Shown here: one piece after another, positions 1 to 8,956 of the stretch
Position numbering within the stretch: the first letter of the stretch is position 1
Layout: the number at the start of each line of letters is the position of its first letter
Assembly: GCF_018918095.1 (NCBI RefSeq)
Contig: NZ_JAHLPV010000015.1
Coordinates: 1-54,255 of the forward strand
Length of the DNA stretch: 54,255 nt
Source of the DNA: Acetivibrio sp. MSJd-27
GTDB taxonomy: Bacteria; Bacillota; Clostridia; UMGS1840; HGM11507
Direction: 5' to 3'
Made by a program: the position numbers and the translations under genes
Notes under the pieces: generated by a model
What the model was told of the DNA's origin: nothing
Databases searched by the model: none
The model's input: only the letters and a program-made list of their open reading frames with translations

Positions 1-2
1 GC

Positions 3-74
3 TGGCCATGTGGAAGTGGCGGGATGGGAACCATGGCACGCTGCATCGGATACTCATGTTTTTATTCCCAATAG
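3..74 (+). CDS. Possible 3' end of an upstream gene (partial)
   Basis: The window opens inside something that cannot be identified. The frame starting at base 3 reads without a stop to TAG at 72-74, and a strong terminator hairpin starts four bases later, so this is the most natural tail of an upstream gene. The other two forward frames only stop inside or beyond that terminator. The 23 visible residues contain Gly and Cys (start WPCGSGGMGTM) but no family was recognised. Confidence 0.25.
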   Translation, partial: WPCGSGGMGTMARCIGYSCFYSQ

Positions 75-78
75 ACAC

Positions 79-118
79 AAAAACGCGTGGATTCGCTTGA
101 TGGAATCCATGCGTTTTT
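79..118 (+). terminator. Rho-independent terminator
   Basis: A long hairpin has left arm 79-94 and right arm 103-118, with one G-T wobble, an eight-base loop and a run of five T at the end. It separates the upstream gene from the valS transcription unit. Confidence 0.8.
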
Positions 119-128
119 CGACAGGCTG

Positions 129-154
129 TATAGATTAATGTACATTAATCTATA
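129..154. promoter_or_regulatory. Perfect 26-bp palindrome, possible operator
   Basis: Bases 129-154 are exactly self-complementary (13-bp arms, no spacer, half-site TATAGATTAATGT). The palindrome ends eight bases before the -35 element of the promoter that serves the small membrane protein and valS. The position suits binding of a dimeric regulator; it has no T-run so it is not a terminator. The regulator is unknown. Confidence 0.45.
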
Positions 155-161
155 TAATTTC

Positions 162-190
162 TTGATTTTTTTTCTCTTCAATGATAAAAT
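162..190 (+). promoter_or_regulatory. Sigma-A-type promoter for the small membrane protein and valS
   Basis: TTGATT at 162-167 and TAAAAT at 185-190 are separated by 17 bases. The promoter lies about 40 bases ahead of the first start codon. Confidence 0.6.
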
Positions 191-231
191 AATAAACAAT
201 GCAGTAAGATTGGAATATAAGGAGAAAAGCT

Positions 232-417
232 ATGAAAATTCTATGCCTGATCCTTGTCGCCGTCGGCGGCCTCATCTGCTTTCTATCCAAAAAGATATTG
301 AAGGTGCTGAAGGTCCAGGCAGATGGGGCGGATTTTGATAAATACGTGGTATATGTAAAAGCGGTAGGCTTTTTTGTTGCGGCCTTCGGCGCATTGATTT
401 TATTCATAAAGGGCTGA
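232..417 (+). CDS. Small two-helix membrane protein, function unknown
   Basis: This 61-residue protein has a hydrophobic segment at about residues 2-18 (starting [13 protein letters not shown]), a charged middle with several Lys and Asp, and a second hydrophobic segment at about 44-59. It is therefore probably a small hairpin-like membrane protein. The start has a clear AAGGAG site about eight bases upstream. It is the first gene after the promoter at 162-190 and is followed 19 bases later by valS, so the two are probably co-transcribed. No family is recognised, and the link to tRNA charging may only be shared transcription. Confidence 0.7.
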   Translation: MKILCLILVAVGGLICFLSKKILKVLKVQADGADFDKYVVYVKAVGFFVAAFGALILFIKG

Positions 418-436
418 ACTGAGAGGAGTTAACGGA

Positions 437-3061
437 ATGAGAAAAGAACTTGCAAAAAATTACGATCCGAAGGACGTGGAGGAAAAGATTTATGATACCT
501 GGCTGAAAAACGGCTATTTTACGCCGCAAATGGATAAAAAGAAAGAACCTTTTACCATTGTGATTCCGCCGCCGAATGTCACAGGACATCTGCATATGGG
601 ACATGCGCTGGATGAAACCCTGCAGGATATCCTGATGCGCTATAAAAGGATGCAGGGCTTTTGTGCTCTGTGGGTTCCGGGTACCGATCATGCGGGAATT
701 GCAACCCAGATCAAGGTGGAGGAGGTTCTTCGCAAGGAAGAAGGGCTTACCCGCCATGATCTAGGTCGTGAAAAGTTTTTGGAACGAGTCTGGGACTTTA
801 AGGAAAAACATGGGAACTATATCATGGATCAGATCAAAAAACTAGGCAGTTCCTGCGACTTCAGCAGAGAGCGTTTCACAATGGATGAGGGCTGTTCCAA
901 AGCTGTAAAAGAGGTTTTTGTCAATCTGTACGAAAAGGGCTTGATTTACCGCGGAAACAAGATTATCAATTGGTGCCCGCACTGCATTACAGCCCTGTCC
1001 GACGCAGAGGTAGAGCATGAGGACCAGGCCGGTGCGTTCTGGCATATCAAATATCCGGTGAAGGACAGCGATGAGTTTGTGATAGTTGCAACGACGCGGC
1101 CAGAAACGATGTTTGGAGATACCGCGGTAGCAGTTCATCCGGATGATGAAAGATATACTCATCTGGTGGGAAAAACATTGATTCTTCCTTTGGTAAATCG
1201 AGAAATTCCGGTCATTGCAGATGACTATGTTGACAAGGAATTTGGGACGGGCTGTGTGAAGATTACGCCTTCCCATGACCCAAATGACTTTGAGGTCGGC
1301 TTGCGTCATAATCTGGAACAGATTCGTGTAATGAATGATGATGCTACTCTGAATCAGTATGCGGGAAAATATGAAGGAATGGATCGCTATGAAGCTCGTA
1401 AAGCCGTTGTAGCTGATTTGGAAGCGGAAGGCTTGTTGTTAAAGACGGAGCCCCATTCCCACAATGTCGGGATCTGCTATCGCTGTGGTACGACGGTTGA
1501 ACCGATCACCTCCCGTCAATGGTTTGTTAAAATGGAACCTTTGGCGAAAAAAGCGATTGAAGTGGTAGAAAAACGGGAACTGGAATTCGTGCCGGATCGC
1601 TTTTCTAAGATTTATATGAACTGGATGGAAAATGTACATGACTGGTGTATTTCCCGTCAACTATGGTGGGGGCATCAAATCCCGGCATATTACTGTGATG
1701 CCTGCGGCGAGATGGTAGTCAGCAAAGAGAAGGTTCATACCTGTCCGAAATGCGGTGGAAAAATGCGTCAGGAGGAAGACGTACTGGATACATGGTTTAG
1801 TTCTGCTCTCTGGCCGTTTTCTACCTTGGGATGGCCCGAAAAGACGAAGGAAATGGATTATTTCTTCCCGACATCCGTTTTGGTGACAGGCTATGACATC
1901 ATCTTCTTCTGGGTTGCCAGAATGATCTTTTCTTCATTGGAACATACCGGCAAAATTCCGTTCCGTCACGTGTTTATCCATGGACTGGTACGGGATTCCC
2001 AGGGACGCAAAATGAGCAAATCGCTCGGCAACGGTATCGATCCTTTGGAAATTATAGATAAGTATGGTGCGGACACATTGCGCTTCACTTTGGCAAACGG
2101 GAATTCTCCCGGAAATGACATGCGTTTTTATATTGAGCGGGTGGAGGCGGCGAGAAACTATGCCAATAAGATTTGGAATGCTTCCCGTTTTGTGCTGATG
2201 AACCTGGAAATTGATAAAATCGAATTGCCGGCTCAGCTGGAGATGGAGGATAAGTGGATCCTTTCCAAATATAATACACTGGTCAAAGAGGTGACGGAAA
2301 ACCTGGATCGGTTTGAGCTGGGTGTTGCTTTGGCGAAGCTGTATGATTTCTCTTGGGATCTATTCTGTGACTGGTACATTGAAATGGTGAAACCACGGCT
2401 GTACGAAAAAGGGGAAAACGCAAAAACAGCGCAGAATGTTCTTGCTTATGTTCTGAGCGGATTCTTAAAGATGATTCATCCCTTTATGCCATTTATTACA
2501 GAAGAAATCTTCCAGTCCCTTCCTGTAGATGAGGAGAGTATTATGGTTTCCAAATGGCCGGAGTTTGATGAAAAACTTTGCTTTGAAGCCGAAGAAAAGG
2601 CTGCCGGTATGCTGATTTCCGCTATCACCGGGGTACGCAATATCCGTGCAGAGATGAATGTACCCATGTCGAAAAAAGCACAGATGTTTATAAAAACCAA
2701 AGAAAAGGACGCTTTTGAAAAATCCGAGGCAATTTTTCTGAAGCTGGCGGGTGCCAGCGGTATTACGGTGACCGATGACATGAATTTATCGGTGGAGGAC
2801 AGCGTATCTGTCGTTTCCGAAGATGCTGAGATCCTGATTCCCTTAGGTGATTTGGTTGATTTTGAAAAGGAGATTGAGCGTCTGGAAAAAGAGAAAAACA
2901 ATGTTTTAGGAGAAATCGATCGAGTGGAGAAAAAACTTTCCAATCACGGATTCCTTGAGAAAGCCCCTGCGAAACTGGTGGAGAATGAGAAAGCGAAAAA
3001 AGAAAAATATACCCAGATGCTTCAGCAGATTGAATCCAGATTGGAGAGCTATCGGAAGTAA
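437..3061 (+). CDS. valS: Valine--tRNA ligase
   Basis: Class I aminoacyl-tRNA synthetase that charges tRNA-Val in the cytoplasm. The 874-residue length is normal for bacterial ValRS. The HIGH signature is present as HMGH at residues 53-56 inside [15 protein letters not shown], and KMSKS is at 525-529. The editing (CP1) domain is marked by TTRPETM near residue 218. Cys pairs at 420/423 and 436/439 suggest a zinc knuckle. The C-terminal 70 residues form the lysine/glutamate-rich coiled coil typical of ValRS. The start has a GAGGAG site. No T-box leader is visible; transcription seems to come from the promoter upstream of the small membrane protein. A terminator follows within 25 bases. Confidence 0.97.
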   Translation: MRKELAKNYDPKDVEEKIYDTWLKNGYFTPQMDKKKEPFTIVIPPPNVTGHLHMGHALDETLQDILMRYKRMQGFCALWVPGTDHAGIATQIKVEEVLRKEEGLTRHDLGREKFLERVWDFKEKHGNYIMDQIKKLGSSCDFSRERFTMDEGCSKAVKEVFVNLYEKGLIYRGNKIINWCPHCITALSDAEVEHEDQAGAFWHIKYPVKDSDEFVIVATTRPETMFGDTAVAVHPDDERYTHLVGKTLILPLVNREIPVIADDYVDKEFGTGCVKITPSHDPNDFEVGLRHNLEQIRVMNDDATLNQYAGKYEGMDRYEARKAVVADLEAEGLLLKTEPHSHNVGICYRCGTTVEPITSRQWFVKMEPLAKKAIEVVEKRELEFVPDRFSKIYMNWMENVHDWCISRQLWWGHQIPAYYCDACGEMVVSKEKVHTCPKCGGKMRQEEDVLDTWFSSALWPFSTLGWPEKTKEMDYFFPTSVLVTGYDIIFFWVARMIFSSLEHTGKIPFRHVFIHGLVRDSQGRKMSKSLGNGIDPLEIIDKYGADTLRFTLANGNSPGNDMRFYIERVEAARNYANKIWNASRFVLMNLEIDKIELPAQLEMEDKWILSKYNTLVKEVTENLDRFELGVALAKLYDFSWDLFCDWYIEMVKPRLYEKGENAKTAQNVLAYVLSGFLKMIHPFMPFITEEIFQSLPVDEESIMVSKWPEFDEKLCFEAEEKAAGMLISAITGVRNIRAEMNVPMSKKAQMFIKTKEKDAFEKSEAIFLKLAGASGITVTDDMNLSVEDSVSVVSEDAEILIPLGDLVDFEKEIERLEKEKNNVLGEIDRVEKKLSNHGFLEKAPAKLVENEKAKKEKYTQMLQQIESRLESYRK

Positions 3062-3082
3062 GAAGTGCTTATTCTTTTCAAT

Positions 3083-3117
3083 GGCTGTATCACGATTTTT
3101 GTGATGCAGCCTTTTTC
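3083..3117 (+). terminator. Rho-independent terminator after valS
   Basis: The arms GGCTGTATCAC (3083-3093) and GTGATGCAGCC (3101-3111) pair, with one wobble, and are followed by TTTTT. Confidence 0.85.
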
Positions 3118-3288
3118 ATTCTCTAGCCACTTTTTATCATATATGGCCAAAAGGAGAAAAAACACTTTTTTCCTTGTACAGGATGTGATACAATAAAAAC
3201 GTGAAACGTTATGAGAACGAAAAGATGTGATGAAAAAGGGATTCAAAATCTGTACTTTCAAGGAATTGCTTAAAAGGAGAAAACAAAA

Positions 3289-5976
3289 ATGAGTCTGGAA
3301 GAAAAATACCGCAATACCCATGATCTGCATGTACCAGAATGGGGACCGTTTTCAAAGTTATATTATGGATTGTCCCATATTGCAGATCGAAAAAAGGGGC
3401 TGCGTTTTGATTTGAGTGTGATTCCATCCTATTACAGGGCAAAATATATGTTCCCCGATGCTTTGAGGGACTGCGGAATCCATCCCTGGGAGACGACCGT
3501 TGATTTGAGCTATTATTCTTACCGTTATGAGATGGAATGGAAGGATAAGGTCTATGCGGATGTGTCCTATTATACCTATGATAAAAATACGCGGGTGATC
3601 CGATGTCATTTTGTAAATAATACGGATGAAAATCAGAATACTTCTATGAGCCTGATGGCTTCCATGGAGACGCCTTTGGTATCCCTGAATGATCGCAGAG
3701 TAATGGAATATGCTTACTGCAAACTGCCAAAGGGAGCGGTTTATATTGATGCCCTATCCTATACGGATCTTACCTATCACACGCCCCGTCCTACGGATCA
3801 TCTGGTTTTTGAAGGACTGTTCCGCGGAGAAAAACGCAGGAGTGGCTTTGTAAACGGCAGTGCTCTGGCTGCCGGATTCGGAGATGAGAGGGGAGACCGC
3901 GTAACCTATCATTTTCAGACAGAAAAACAGATGAAAAATGCAGTTTTGATGGTACGGTATTGTGCGGAACATGCAAATGTATTTGAAATAGATGGAAGCT
4001 TTCGCGAGCAGATTATCCTGCCGAAATCCAACCAAATGACAGTCTGTCAATTTCCGATTGGACGTTTGAAAGAGGGCAGTCATGAAATCACTCTGACAGC
4101 CCATGGAGCAGGCGGGCTTGCGATAGATGGCTTTGTTGTTTGTGAAGCGGAAAAAACGAGGGAAGTGTCCTTTGAAATAGAGCATTGGAACAGAAAACCG
4201 GAAATAAAGAAAAAAGGAAACAGTTTGATACTGGATTATCCGGATACTCCTGTTGTCTATGGTCTCAAATGGCAGGAGGGCGGTTCGATTGTAAAAGAAT
4301 ACCTGACAGACTGCATTGAGCATTCTCTTCGGGCGACTTCCAATTGTTTTTTTGAGAAATGCTATGACGATGGCGGTGAGGGGCATTATACGGTGCCGGT
4401 GCTTTTTCCGTTTCATTTAAAGCCTCACAGTACCGAAACAGTTTACGCTTTTGTGACCTGTGGAACCAAAGAACAGGTAGAATCAAGAATAGAAGGACTC
4501 TCTGTCGAGCCGGAAATTTTAGAAGCACTTTATCGGGAAAGAAGAGCCGGAAGAATACAGTTCCGCAGCAATACAGCTGGACAGCAATACAAACAGGGAA
4601 TTTCCCTGATGGCCGCTACCATCCAGAACAATATTGTATTTCCCATCTATGTACATGGCGACTATATCCGCCACAATACGCCGGGAAAAGGGTGGGATTG
4701 CCTTTATACGTGGGACTCCGGATTTATTGGGCTGGCGCTTTCGATGATGTCAGAAGAAAGGGCGATGGACATTTTGAATGCGTATATGACGGAACCTGGT
4801 TTTCCGCACGCGGCATTTGTCCACTTCGGCTCACCGGTACCTGTTCAGTTCTATCTGTTTTTGGAGCTTATGAACCGTTATGGTACAGAGGAACATTTAG
4901 AATATTTTTATCCGAGGTTGAAGCAATATTACGAGTTTCTTGCCGGAAAAAGCGGGGGCTCTACGACGAACCAGCTGAGATCTGATGTGCTCAAAACCTG
5001 GGATTATTTCTATAACTCGGGAGGATGGGATGATTATCCCCCGCAAGTGTACGTGCATGAAAATGGCCTGACCGGCTGCATTTCTCCGGTTGTTACCAAT
5101 TGTCACGTGATCCGAATTGGGAAAATGATGACGGTTTTTGCGCAGAAATTGGGAAAAGAGAAAGAGGCTGAGGCATATCGCAGAGATAGCAAACGGTTTG
5201 AAAAGGCTCTTCAGGTAAATGCGTGGGATGAGAAGTCCGGTTATTTCGGCTATGTCGTTCACGATGAAAATGGAAAGCCAAAGGATATTTTACGCGATAA
5301 AGACGGAACGAACTTCGATATGGGATTGGATGGGCTATACCCCTTAGTGGCTGGTATTGTTACTCCCGTTCAGAAAAAAGCATTGCTGAGCCATCTGAAA
5401 TCAGAACGGGAGCTGTGGACTCCAATTGGAATATCTACAGTCGATCAAAGCGCTCCTTATTTTAATCCCTGTGGTTATTGGAATGGTGCGGTATGGATGG
5501 CACATCAATGGTTTCTCTTTAAAACGATGTTGGATTTAAATGAGACAGATTTTGCAAGAAAAATTGCTTTGACGGCACTGCAGCTGTGGAAGAAAGAGAC
5601 TGACCTAACCTATCACTGCTATGAGCATTTTCTGGTACAGAGCGGACGGGGAGCAGGGTGGCATGATTTTTCTGCCTTGTCCGGACCGGTTGTTAACTGG
5701 TTCTTTTCCTATTTCGTCATCGGAAATTTTACCTGCGGTTTTGAAGTTTTTGTGGAAAACAGGCGCTTTAAAGATAATTTTTCAGAATTCTATGCGGATT
5801 TAACCATTGAGGGGCAAGATGAAGTTGCTGTATTGCTGACACTGCAGGAGGGGAATGACTATCGTTTTACTTACCAGGGAAAGAAAGTGAAAGCAAAGGC
5901 TGTATTTGATGGCGTCTATGAAATTGTGCTTCCCGCCAGGACACAAGGAAAATTTATCGCAGAAAAGACAGCCTAA
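3289..5976 (+). CDS. Glycoside hydrolase of the GH63/GH37-like (alpha/alpha)6-barrel group
   Basis: This 895-residue protein lacks a signal peptide and is probably cytoplasmic. The first half (to about residue 400) is rich in beta-type sequence, as expected for an N-terminal beta-sandwich. The second half carries motifs typical of trehalase/GH63-like (alpha/alpha)6 barrels: WDSGF at 475-479 and YWNGAVW at 730-736. A short beta region closes the protein. Members of this group hydrolyse alpha-glucosides or related oligosaccharides; the substrate cannot be read from the sequence. The start has an AAGGAG site. TACAAT at 3189-3194 may be the -10 element, but no good -35 was found. The gene stands alone between terminators and a repeat. 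Confidence 0.75.
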   Translation: MSLEEKYRNTHDLHVPEWGPFSKLYYGLSHIADRKKGLRFDLSVIPSYYRAKYMFPDALRDCGIHPWETTVDLSYYSYRYEMEWKDKVYADVSYYTYDKNTRVIRCHFVNNTDENQNTSMSLMASMETPLVSLNDRRVMEYAYCKLPKGAVYIDALSYTDLTYHTPRPTDHLVFEGLFRGEKRRSGFVNGSALAAGFGDERGDRVTYHFQTEKQMKNAVLMVRYCAEHANVFEIDGSFREQIILPKSNQMTVCQFPIGRLKEGSHEITLTAHGAGGLAIDGFVVCEAEKTREVSFEIEHWNRKPEIKKKGNSLILDYPDTPVVYGLKWQEGGSIVKEYLTDCIEHSLRATSNCFFEKCYDDGGEGHYTVPVLFPFHLKPHSTETVYAFVTCGTKEQVESRIEGLSVEPEILEALYRERRAGRIQFRSNTAGQQYKQGISLMAATIQNNIVFPIYVHGDYIRHNTPGKGWDCLYTWDSGFIGLALSMMSEERAMDILNAYMTEPGFPHAAFVHFGSPVPVQFYLFLELMNRYGTEEHLEYFYPRLKQYYEFLAGKSGGSTTNQLRSDVLKTWDYFYNSGGWDDYPPQVYVHENGLTGCISPVVTNCHVIRIGKMMTVFAQKLGKEKEAEAYRRDSKRFEKALQVNAWDEKSGYFGYVVHDENGKPKDILRDKDGTNFDMGLDGLYPLVAGIVTPVQKKALLSHLKSERELWTPIGISTVDQSAPYFNPCGYWNGAVWMAHQWFLFKTMLDLNETDFARKIALTALQLWKKETDLTYHCYEHFLVQSGRGAGWHDFSALSGPVVNWFFSYFVIGNFTCGFEVFVENRRFKDNFSEFYADLTIEGQDEVAVLLTLQEGNDYRFTYQGKKVKAKAVFDGVYEIVLPARTQGKFIAEKTA

Positions 5977-6027
5977 CGATACAAAGAGAATAGACAATGG
6001 AACGAATTTATGGTATAATAACCTCAC

Positions 6028-6122
6028 AAACCTCTAGAATATTGAAAATGTTAAGAGGTTTGGAGAACGATTGAATCACAATACTGCGGCGACATTCCGC
6101 CGCCTTCGTTGTTGTGGTATAA
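6028..6122 (+). repeat. R2 dispersed structured repeat, copy 1
   Basis: This element closely matches 20157-20254. Shared blocks include TTGAATCACAATAC near the middle and GTTGTGGTAT at the end. It can fold into a first hairpin (AAACCTCT with AGAGGTTT) and a second two-level hairpin: outer CACAA/TTGTG and inner GCGGCG/CGCCGC. It lies 51 bases after the glycoside hydrolase gene. Function is unknown; a 3'-UTR or miniature mobile element are both possible. Confidence 0.65.
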
Positions 6123-6142
6123 TATACACGAGGTATATTATA
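6118..6142. promoter_or_regulatory. Perfect inverted repeat, possible operator/promoter
   Basis: Arms TATAATATAC (6118-6127) and GTATATTATA (6133-6142) pair perfectly around the spacer ACGAG. Both arms include or abut TATAAT-like -10 elements (6118-6123 and 6139-6144), so a promoter with an overlapping operator is plausible. It lies about 160 bases upstream of the DUF4234 gene. Confidence 0.4.
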
Positions 6143-6303
6143 ATGAATGTCTAAGTTTCGCTTGTCTGGAACAAATCCGTATAACCGAAGTTCATGAAAA
6201 TTGTATCATCAAGAGCGTTGCTTTTATGGTGACTTTTGCGAAGCAAAAGCATTTCGTTCTTATTATAAGGTTATAAAAAGAAGCAAAGAAATGAGGGGGA
6301 GTT

Positions 6304-6648
6304 ATGAGACAAAGAGATGTTGCACTCAGCATTGTATTTACTATTATTACATGCGGAATTTATGGGATTTATTGGTTCATCTGTCTAACGAATGAGATGA
6401 ATGAGGCAGCTGGAGAGGAAGATACATCCGGTGGGCTGGCATTTGTTTTTACACTGATCACCTGTGGAATTTATGGGATTTATTGGGCTTATAAGATGGG
6501 CGGAAAACTAAATCAGGCACGCCAGATGCGCGGAATGTCTGTAGATTCCAGCACAGGAATCCTTTATCTAATTTTGATGATTTTTGGGCTTGGAATTGTC
6601 GTTTATGCGTTGGCACAGGATGGCTTGAATAAAATGGCTCAGGAATGA
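6304..6648 (+). CDS. DUF4234-type membrane protein with internal duplication
   Basis: The 114-residue protein contains the motif ITCGIYGIYW twice (about residues 15-24 and 52-61), each embedded in a hydrophobic segment, so it has two related membrane units followed by a third hydrophobic segment at about 85-103. This matches the DUF4234 family of small bacterial membrane proteins of unknown function. The start has a GAGGGG site. The stop overlaps the next start (ATGA), which indicates translational coupling to the DUF2752 gene. Confidence 0.8.
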   Translation: MRQRDVALSIVFTIITCGIYGIYWFICLTNEMNEAAGEEDTSGGLAFVFTLITCGIYGIYWAYKMGGKLNQARQMRGMSVDSSTGILYLILMIFGLGIVVYALAQDGLNKMAQE

Positions 6649-7040
6649 GAACAAGATGGAGAAAAGTTCTGCGGACAGCAGTTTTTTTTGCTTCCGCAGG
6701 ATTTGTTTACACTGTGCTTTATCTGCTTGGCATACAGATTCCATGCCCATTTCATAGGCTTACCGGGCTTTATTGTCCAGGGTGTGGAGTGTCAAGAATG
6801 TGCATTTCTATTTTAAGACTTGATTTTTTATCTGCTTTACGTTATAATAGCATAGTATTGTTTTTGTTACCGGTGATATTTTTGTTGATGGTACAGTTGA
6901 CAGTGCGCTATGTGAAAACAGGAAGGAAACAGCTTACAAAGGGACAGAGGATTGTTGTTTGGAGTATGGCCGTAATATTGGTGCTGTTCGGAGTAATAAG
7001 AAATTTTCCGCAGTTTCCGCTTTTGCGTCCGCCTGTCTAA
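6645..7040 (+). CDS. DUF2752-type membrane protein
   Basis: This 131-residue protein has three hydrophobic segments (about residues 10-30, 64-86 and 102-120). Between the first two is the signature CPFHRLTGLYCPGCGVSR, the Cys-rich motif that defines DUF2752. The family is common in Firmicutes and Bacteroidetes and its role is unknown; the Cys pattern could bind a metal or take part in redox chemistry. It overlaps the DUF4234 gene by four bases and is likely co-expressed with it. The next feature, tRNA-Ala, begins 36 bases downstream. Confidence 0.8.
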   Translation: MRTRWRKVLRTAVFFASAGFVYTVLYLLGIQIPCPFHRLTGLYCPGCGVSRMCISILRLDFLSALRYNSIVLFLLPVIFLLMVQLTVRYVKTGRKQLTKGQRIVVWSMAVILVLFGVIRNFPQFPLLRPPV

Positions 7041-7076
7041 TATTTGAAAAACAGCAGGGGATATCCTGCTTATTAC

Positions 7077-7152
7077 GGGGCATTAGCGCAGTTGGGAGCG
7101 CGTTTGACTGGCAGTCAAGAGGTCAGGGGTTCGAACCCCCTATGCTCCACCA
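7077..7152 (+). tRNA. tRNA-Ala(GGC)
   Basis: The cloverleaf is complete. Acceptor arms GGGGCAT (7077-7083) and ATGCTCC (7142-7148) include the G3-U70 wobble that defines alanine identity. The anticodon loop CTGGCAG gives GGC, reading GCC codons. The T arm reads AGGGG TTCGAAC CCCCT and CCA is encoded (7150-7152). The 3' side borders the accessory region, but no duplicate of the tRNA end was found downstream. Confidence 0.97.
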
Positions 7153-7154
7153 TT

Positions 7155-7207
7155 AAGAAAGCCTATAACCTCTATAAGCATTGAGGTTGTAGGCTTTCTT
7201 ATTTTTT
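7155..7207 (+). terminator. Rho-independent terminator after tRNA-Ala
   Basis: Arms 7155-7172 and 7183-7200 pair almost perfectly over 18 bp around a ten-base loop and are followed by a T-rich run. Confidence 0.9.
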
Positions 7208-8135
7208 GAAATACCGCACTTTTATTTTATCATGGTTTTTAACATCTTTTGTACTTTAGATGCTGAATGTTTGGCTAATGATCTTGTCTAGCATCAAAGG
7301 ATATGCTAAAAATGATGTTAAAATCATTAGTTGTACAAAGAAAGCTGCTTTTTACTGCTTTTTTCTTTTTGTACACTTCATTTTACCGTTGCCTTCGTAC
7401 GTCAGAAAGTAGTTTTTATCTTGAAAATAATAGAATTGGTGTATCTGCGGCACATTTGAGATTGTCGTATTTTACAATGCTTTCTAAATCAAAAAAGACA
7501 TAATACTAGAAAATGCTACTTTGCTATTCAACAAGCGTACATGTAAAAATCGAATGGGAAAAAATGATATATATCGTAAAGAGACAAGTGAGAGCATGCC
7601 AGCTATTTTTGAAATCTCTTCACATAAAACTTCGTTTATCTCCAGTGAGTGCTGGGGAAAAACGGAGTTTTTATTTTGCTTCCAGAGTAAATAATACTGC
7701 ACTTATTACAGCTTGTATTATCGGTTCCGCTGCCTGCTTCCTCTTGTATTTTATTAGTATTATAACCGTATCTTTAAATGAAACTTTTCATAGATAGGAT
7801 GGTGAGCAGAATTTTAAGTCTACGTTCTAAGAAGGATTGCTATGATGCACTGAGACATATCATCTTTTAATTTTTCTATATACATTTTAATTACGATATT
7901 TTTCGACACAAAAGAAGAAAAATAAAGAGTTGATATTAATAATGTGAACAATTAAGCTTTAAAATCGTCATTTTTCGACACTTTTATTGTAAAAATAGGA
8001 AATAAATGAAAAAAGTTTCTGATATAGGACATTGTTTGTGCTATAATAATGAAAAAAGCAGATTACGATAAAAATCAAGTGACAATTCCGGCAAGGATAA
8101 TAATAGAATCATTTTGAAATTGCGGGGGAATGATA
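7208..8135. other. Gene-poor, AT-rich accessory stretch
   Basis: About 930 bases without a convincing gene. Short reading frames at 7303-7503 and 7513-7797 have no good ribosome site, atypical composition and no recognisable family, and look like decayed DNA. The informative part is the 3' end: two copies of a 12-bp direct repeat (7898-7909 and 7970-7981) and a TATAAT at 8042-8047, all upstream of the XRE regulator that follows. Confidence 0.6.
7898..7981. promoter_or_regulatory. Two direct repeats matching Spo0A boxes
   Basis: ATTTTTCGACAC occurs at 7898-7909 and again at 7970-7981. Each contains TTCGACA, the reverse complement of the Spo0A box core TGTCGAA (7902-7908 and 7974-7980). Both point the same way, 72 bases apart, upstream of the regulator gene that begins at 8136. 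They could instead be sites for that regulator itself. Confidence 0.4.
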
Positions 8136-8504
8136 TTGATTTGTAATTTGTATAAACTGAGGACAGAGCGCAATTTGAGTTTACGGAAACTGTCGAATTT
8201 GTGTCATGTGTCCAAATCGTATTTGAACAAATTGGAAAACAACAACATCGAAAATCCTTCATTTCCCCTTTGCCGAAAAATTGTGCTTGCGCTGGATGTC
8301 ACATATGATCAACTATTTACATTTGAGGGGGAGGAACACAGTGTGGTTATCGATTTTGAGGGCTATAAGAAAAGCAAAAAATTTTTTACTGACAAGGAAG
8401 CGGCGAATGCATATTCTGATTACCTGGATGATTCTCAAAAATATATGGTAACCAGAATGATCATTCATCTAACCGAAAAAAGGTCGGAATCAAAAGAAGA
8501 ATAA
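8136..8504 (+). CDS. XRE-family transcriptional regulator
   Basis: The N-terminal half is a helix-turn-helix of the XRE/Cro type (LRKLSNLCHVSKSYLNKLEN), followed by a short acidic/charged tail of unknown role; total 122 residues. An ATG six bases upstream of the chosen start is also in frame, but the GGGGG ribosome site lies directly against it, whereas TTG at 8136 has normal spacing, so TTG is preferred. The gene faces the second XRE gene tail to tail with one base between them. Spo0A-like boxes lie upstream. A SinR-like or phage-remnant regulator are both possible. Confidence 0.75.
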   Translation: MICNLYKLRTERNLSLRKLSNLCHVSKSYLNKLENNNIENPSFPLCRKIVLALDVTYDQLFTFEGEEHSVVIDFEGYKKSKKFFTDKEAANAYSDYLDDSQKYMVTRMIIHLTEKRSESKEE

Positions 8505-8505
8505 A

Positions 8506-8895
8506 TTAGTTCGCTTTTCTTTTGCAAATATGCTGTTCCGATTTCGGAATTTTGTCTCTGTCCTGATGCAAATCAGCGATATAACTTAATAAATCATCCC
8601 GTATGGGCTCATCAAAATCTCTTATTTGTGTGATGAGCTCTTTTTCTTCTTCCGTGAGAAAGAAAGTATTTTTAGGGTTATGGAAATTTGTCTCATCTTC
8701 CCATCCCATTAGATAAGCTGGTGTAGTGCCCAGGATTTCAGACAGCGGCTTTAAAACGGAAATAGGCATTTTTTCAATCTCCCCATTTTCATATCTGAAT
8801 ATCGTGGATCTTGAAACTCCCAATTTATCCGCAATATAGTCCGCATTCATTCGCAGTTCTTTTCTTCTTTTTTTCATCAATTCTCCAGTATTCAA
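8506..8895 (-). CDS. XRE-family (phage CI-like) repressor
   Basis: The N-terminal helix-turn-helix is clear (YIADKLGVSRSTIFRYENG), followed by a C-terminal region ending in a basic tail; 129 residues from the TTG start. A GTG three codons upstream is in frame but overlaps the AGAGGTG ribosome site, which suits TTG at 8895-8893. No Ser/Lys peptidase motif of LexA/CI type is seen. The divergent promoter region upstream carries two matching inverted repeats, consistent with a self-regulated switch between this gene and the plus-strand gene beyond. Confidence 0.8.
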   Translation of the reverse strand: MNTGELMKKRRKELRMNADYIADKLGVSRSTIFRYENGEIEKMPISVLKPLSEILGTTPAYLMGWEDETNFHNPKNTFFLTEEEKELITQIRDFDEPIRDDLLSYIADLHQDRDKIPKSEQHICKRKAN

Positions 8896-8919
8896 TAAAA
8901 ACACCTCTTTTCCTATTAT

Positions 8920-8948
8920 AATATATCACATAAGAGGAGAAAGCGCAA
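8920..8948 (-). promoter_or_regulatory. Repressor promoter
   Basis: On the minus strand TTGCGC (8948-8943) and TATATT (8925-8920) are 17 bases apart, about 25 bases upstream of the repressor start. Confidence 0.6.
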
Positions 8949-8956
8949 CTTATTTT

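Larger units (their letters stand above)
5977..6303. other. Intergenic region with an R2 repeat and an inverted repeat
   Basis: No gene is visible here. The stretch holds R2 copy 1 (6028-6122), a perfect 10-bp-arm inverted repeat (6118-6142) and a small hairpin with arms CTTTTGC (6233-6239) and GCAAAAG (6243-6249) closed by a GAA loop. The DUF4234 gene follows. Confidence 0.7.

Noticed and set aside
1-138. Reading frame from base 1 to TAA at 136-138 as the end of the upstream gene
   Set aside because: It would run through both arms of a strong terminator, and another frame ends just before it.
162-436. T-box leader controlling valS
   Set aside because: No T-box sequence or specifier hairpin is present, and a small gene occupies the space.
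3195-3230. Catabolite-response (cre) site before the glycoside hydrolase gene
   Set aside because: The TGAAACGTTATGA stretch deviates too far from the cre consensus.
7303-7797. Two short plus-strand reading frames (66 and 94 residues)
   Set aside because: No ribosome sites, low-complexity composition and no recognisable family; treated as non-coding or decayed DNA.
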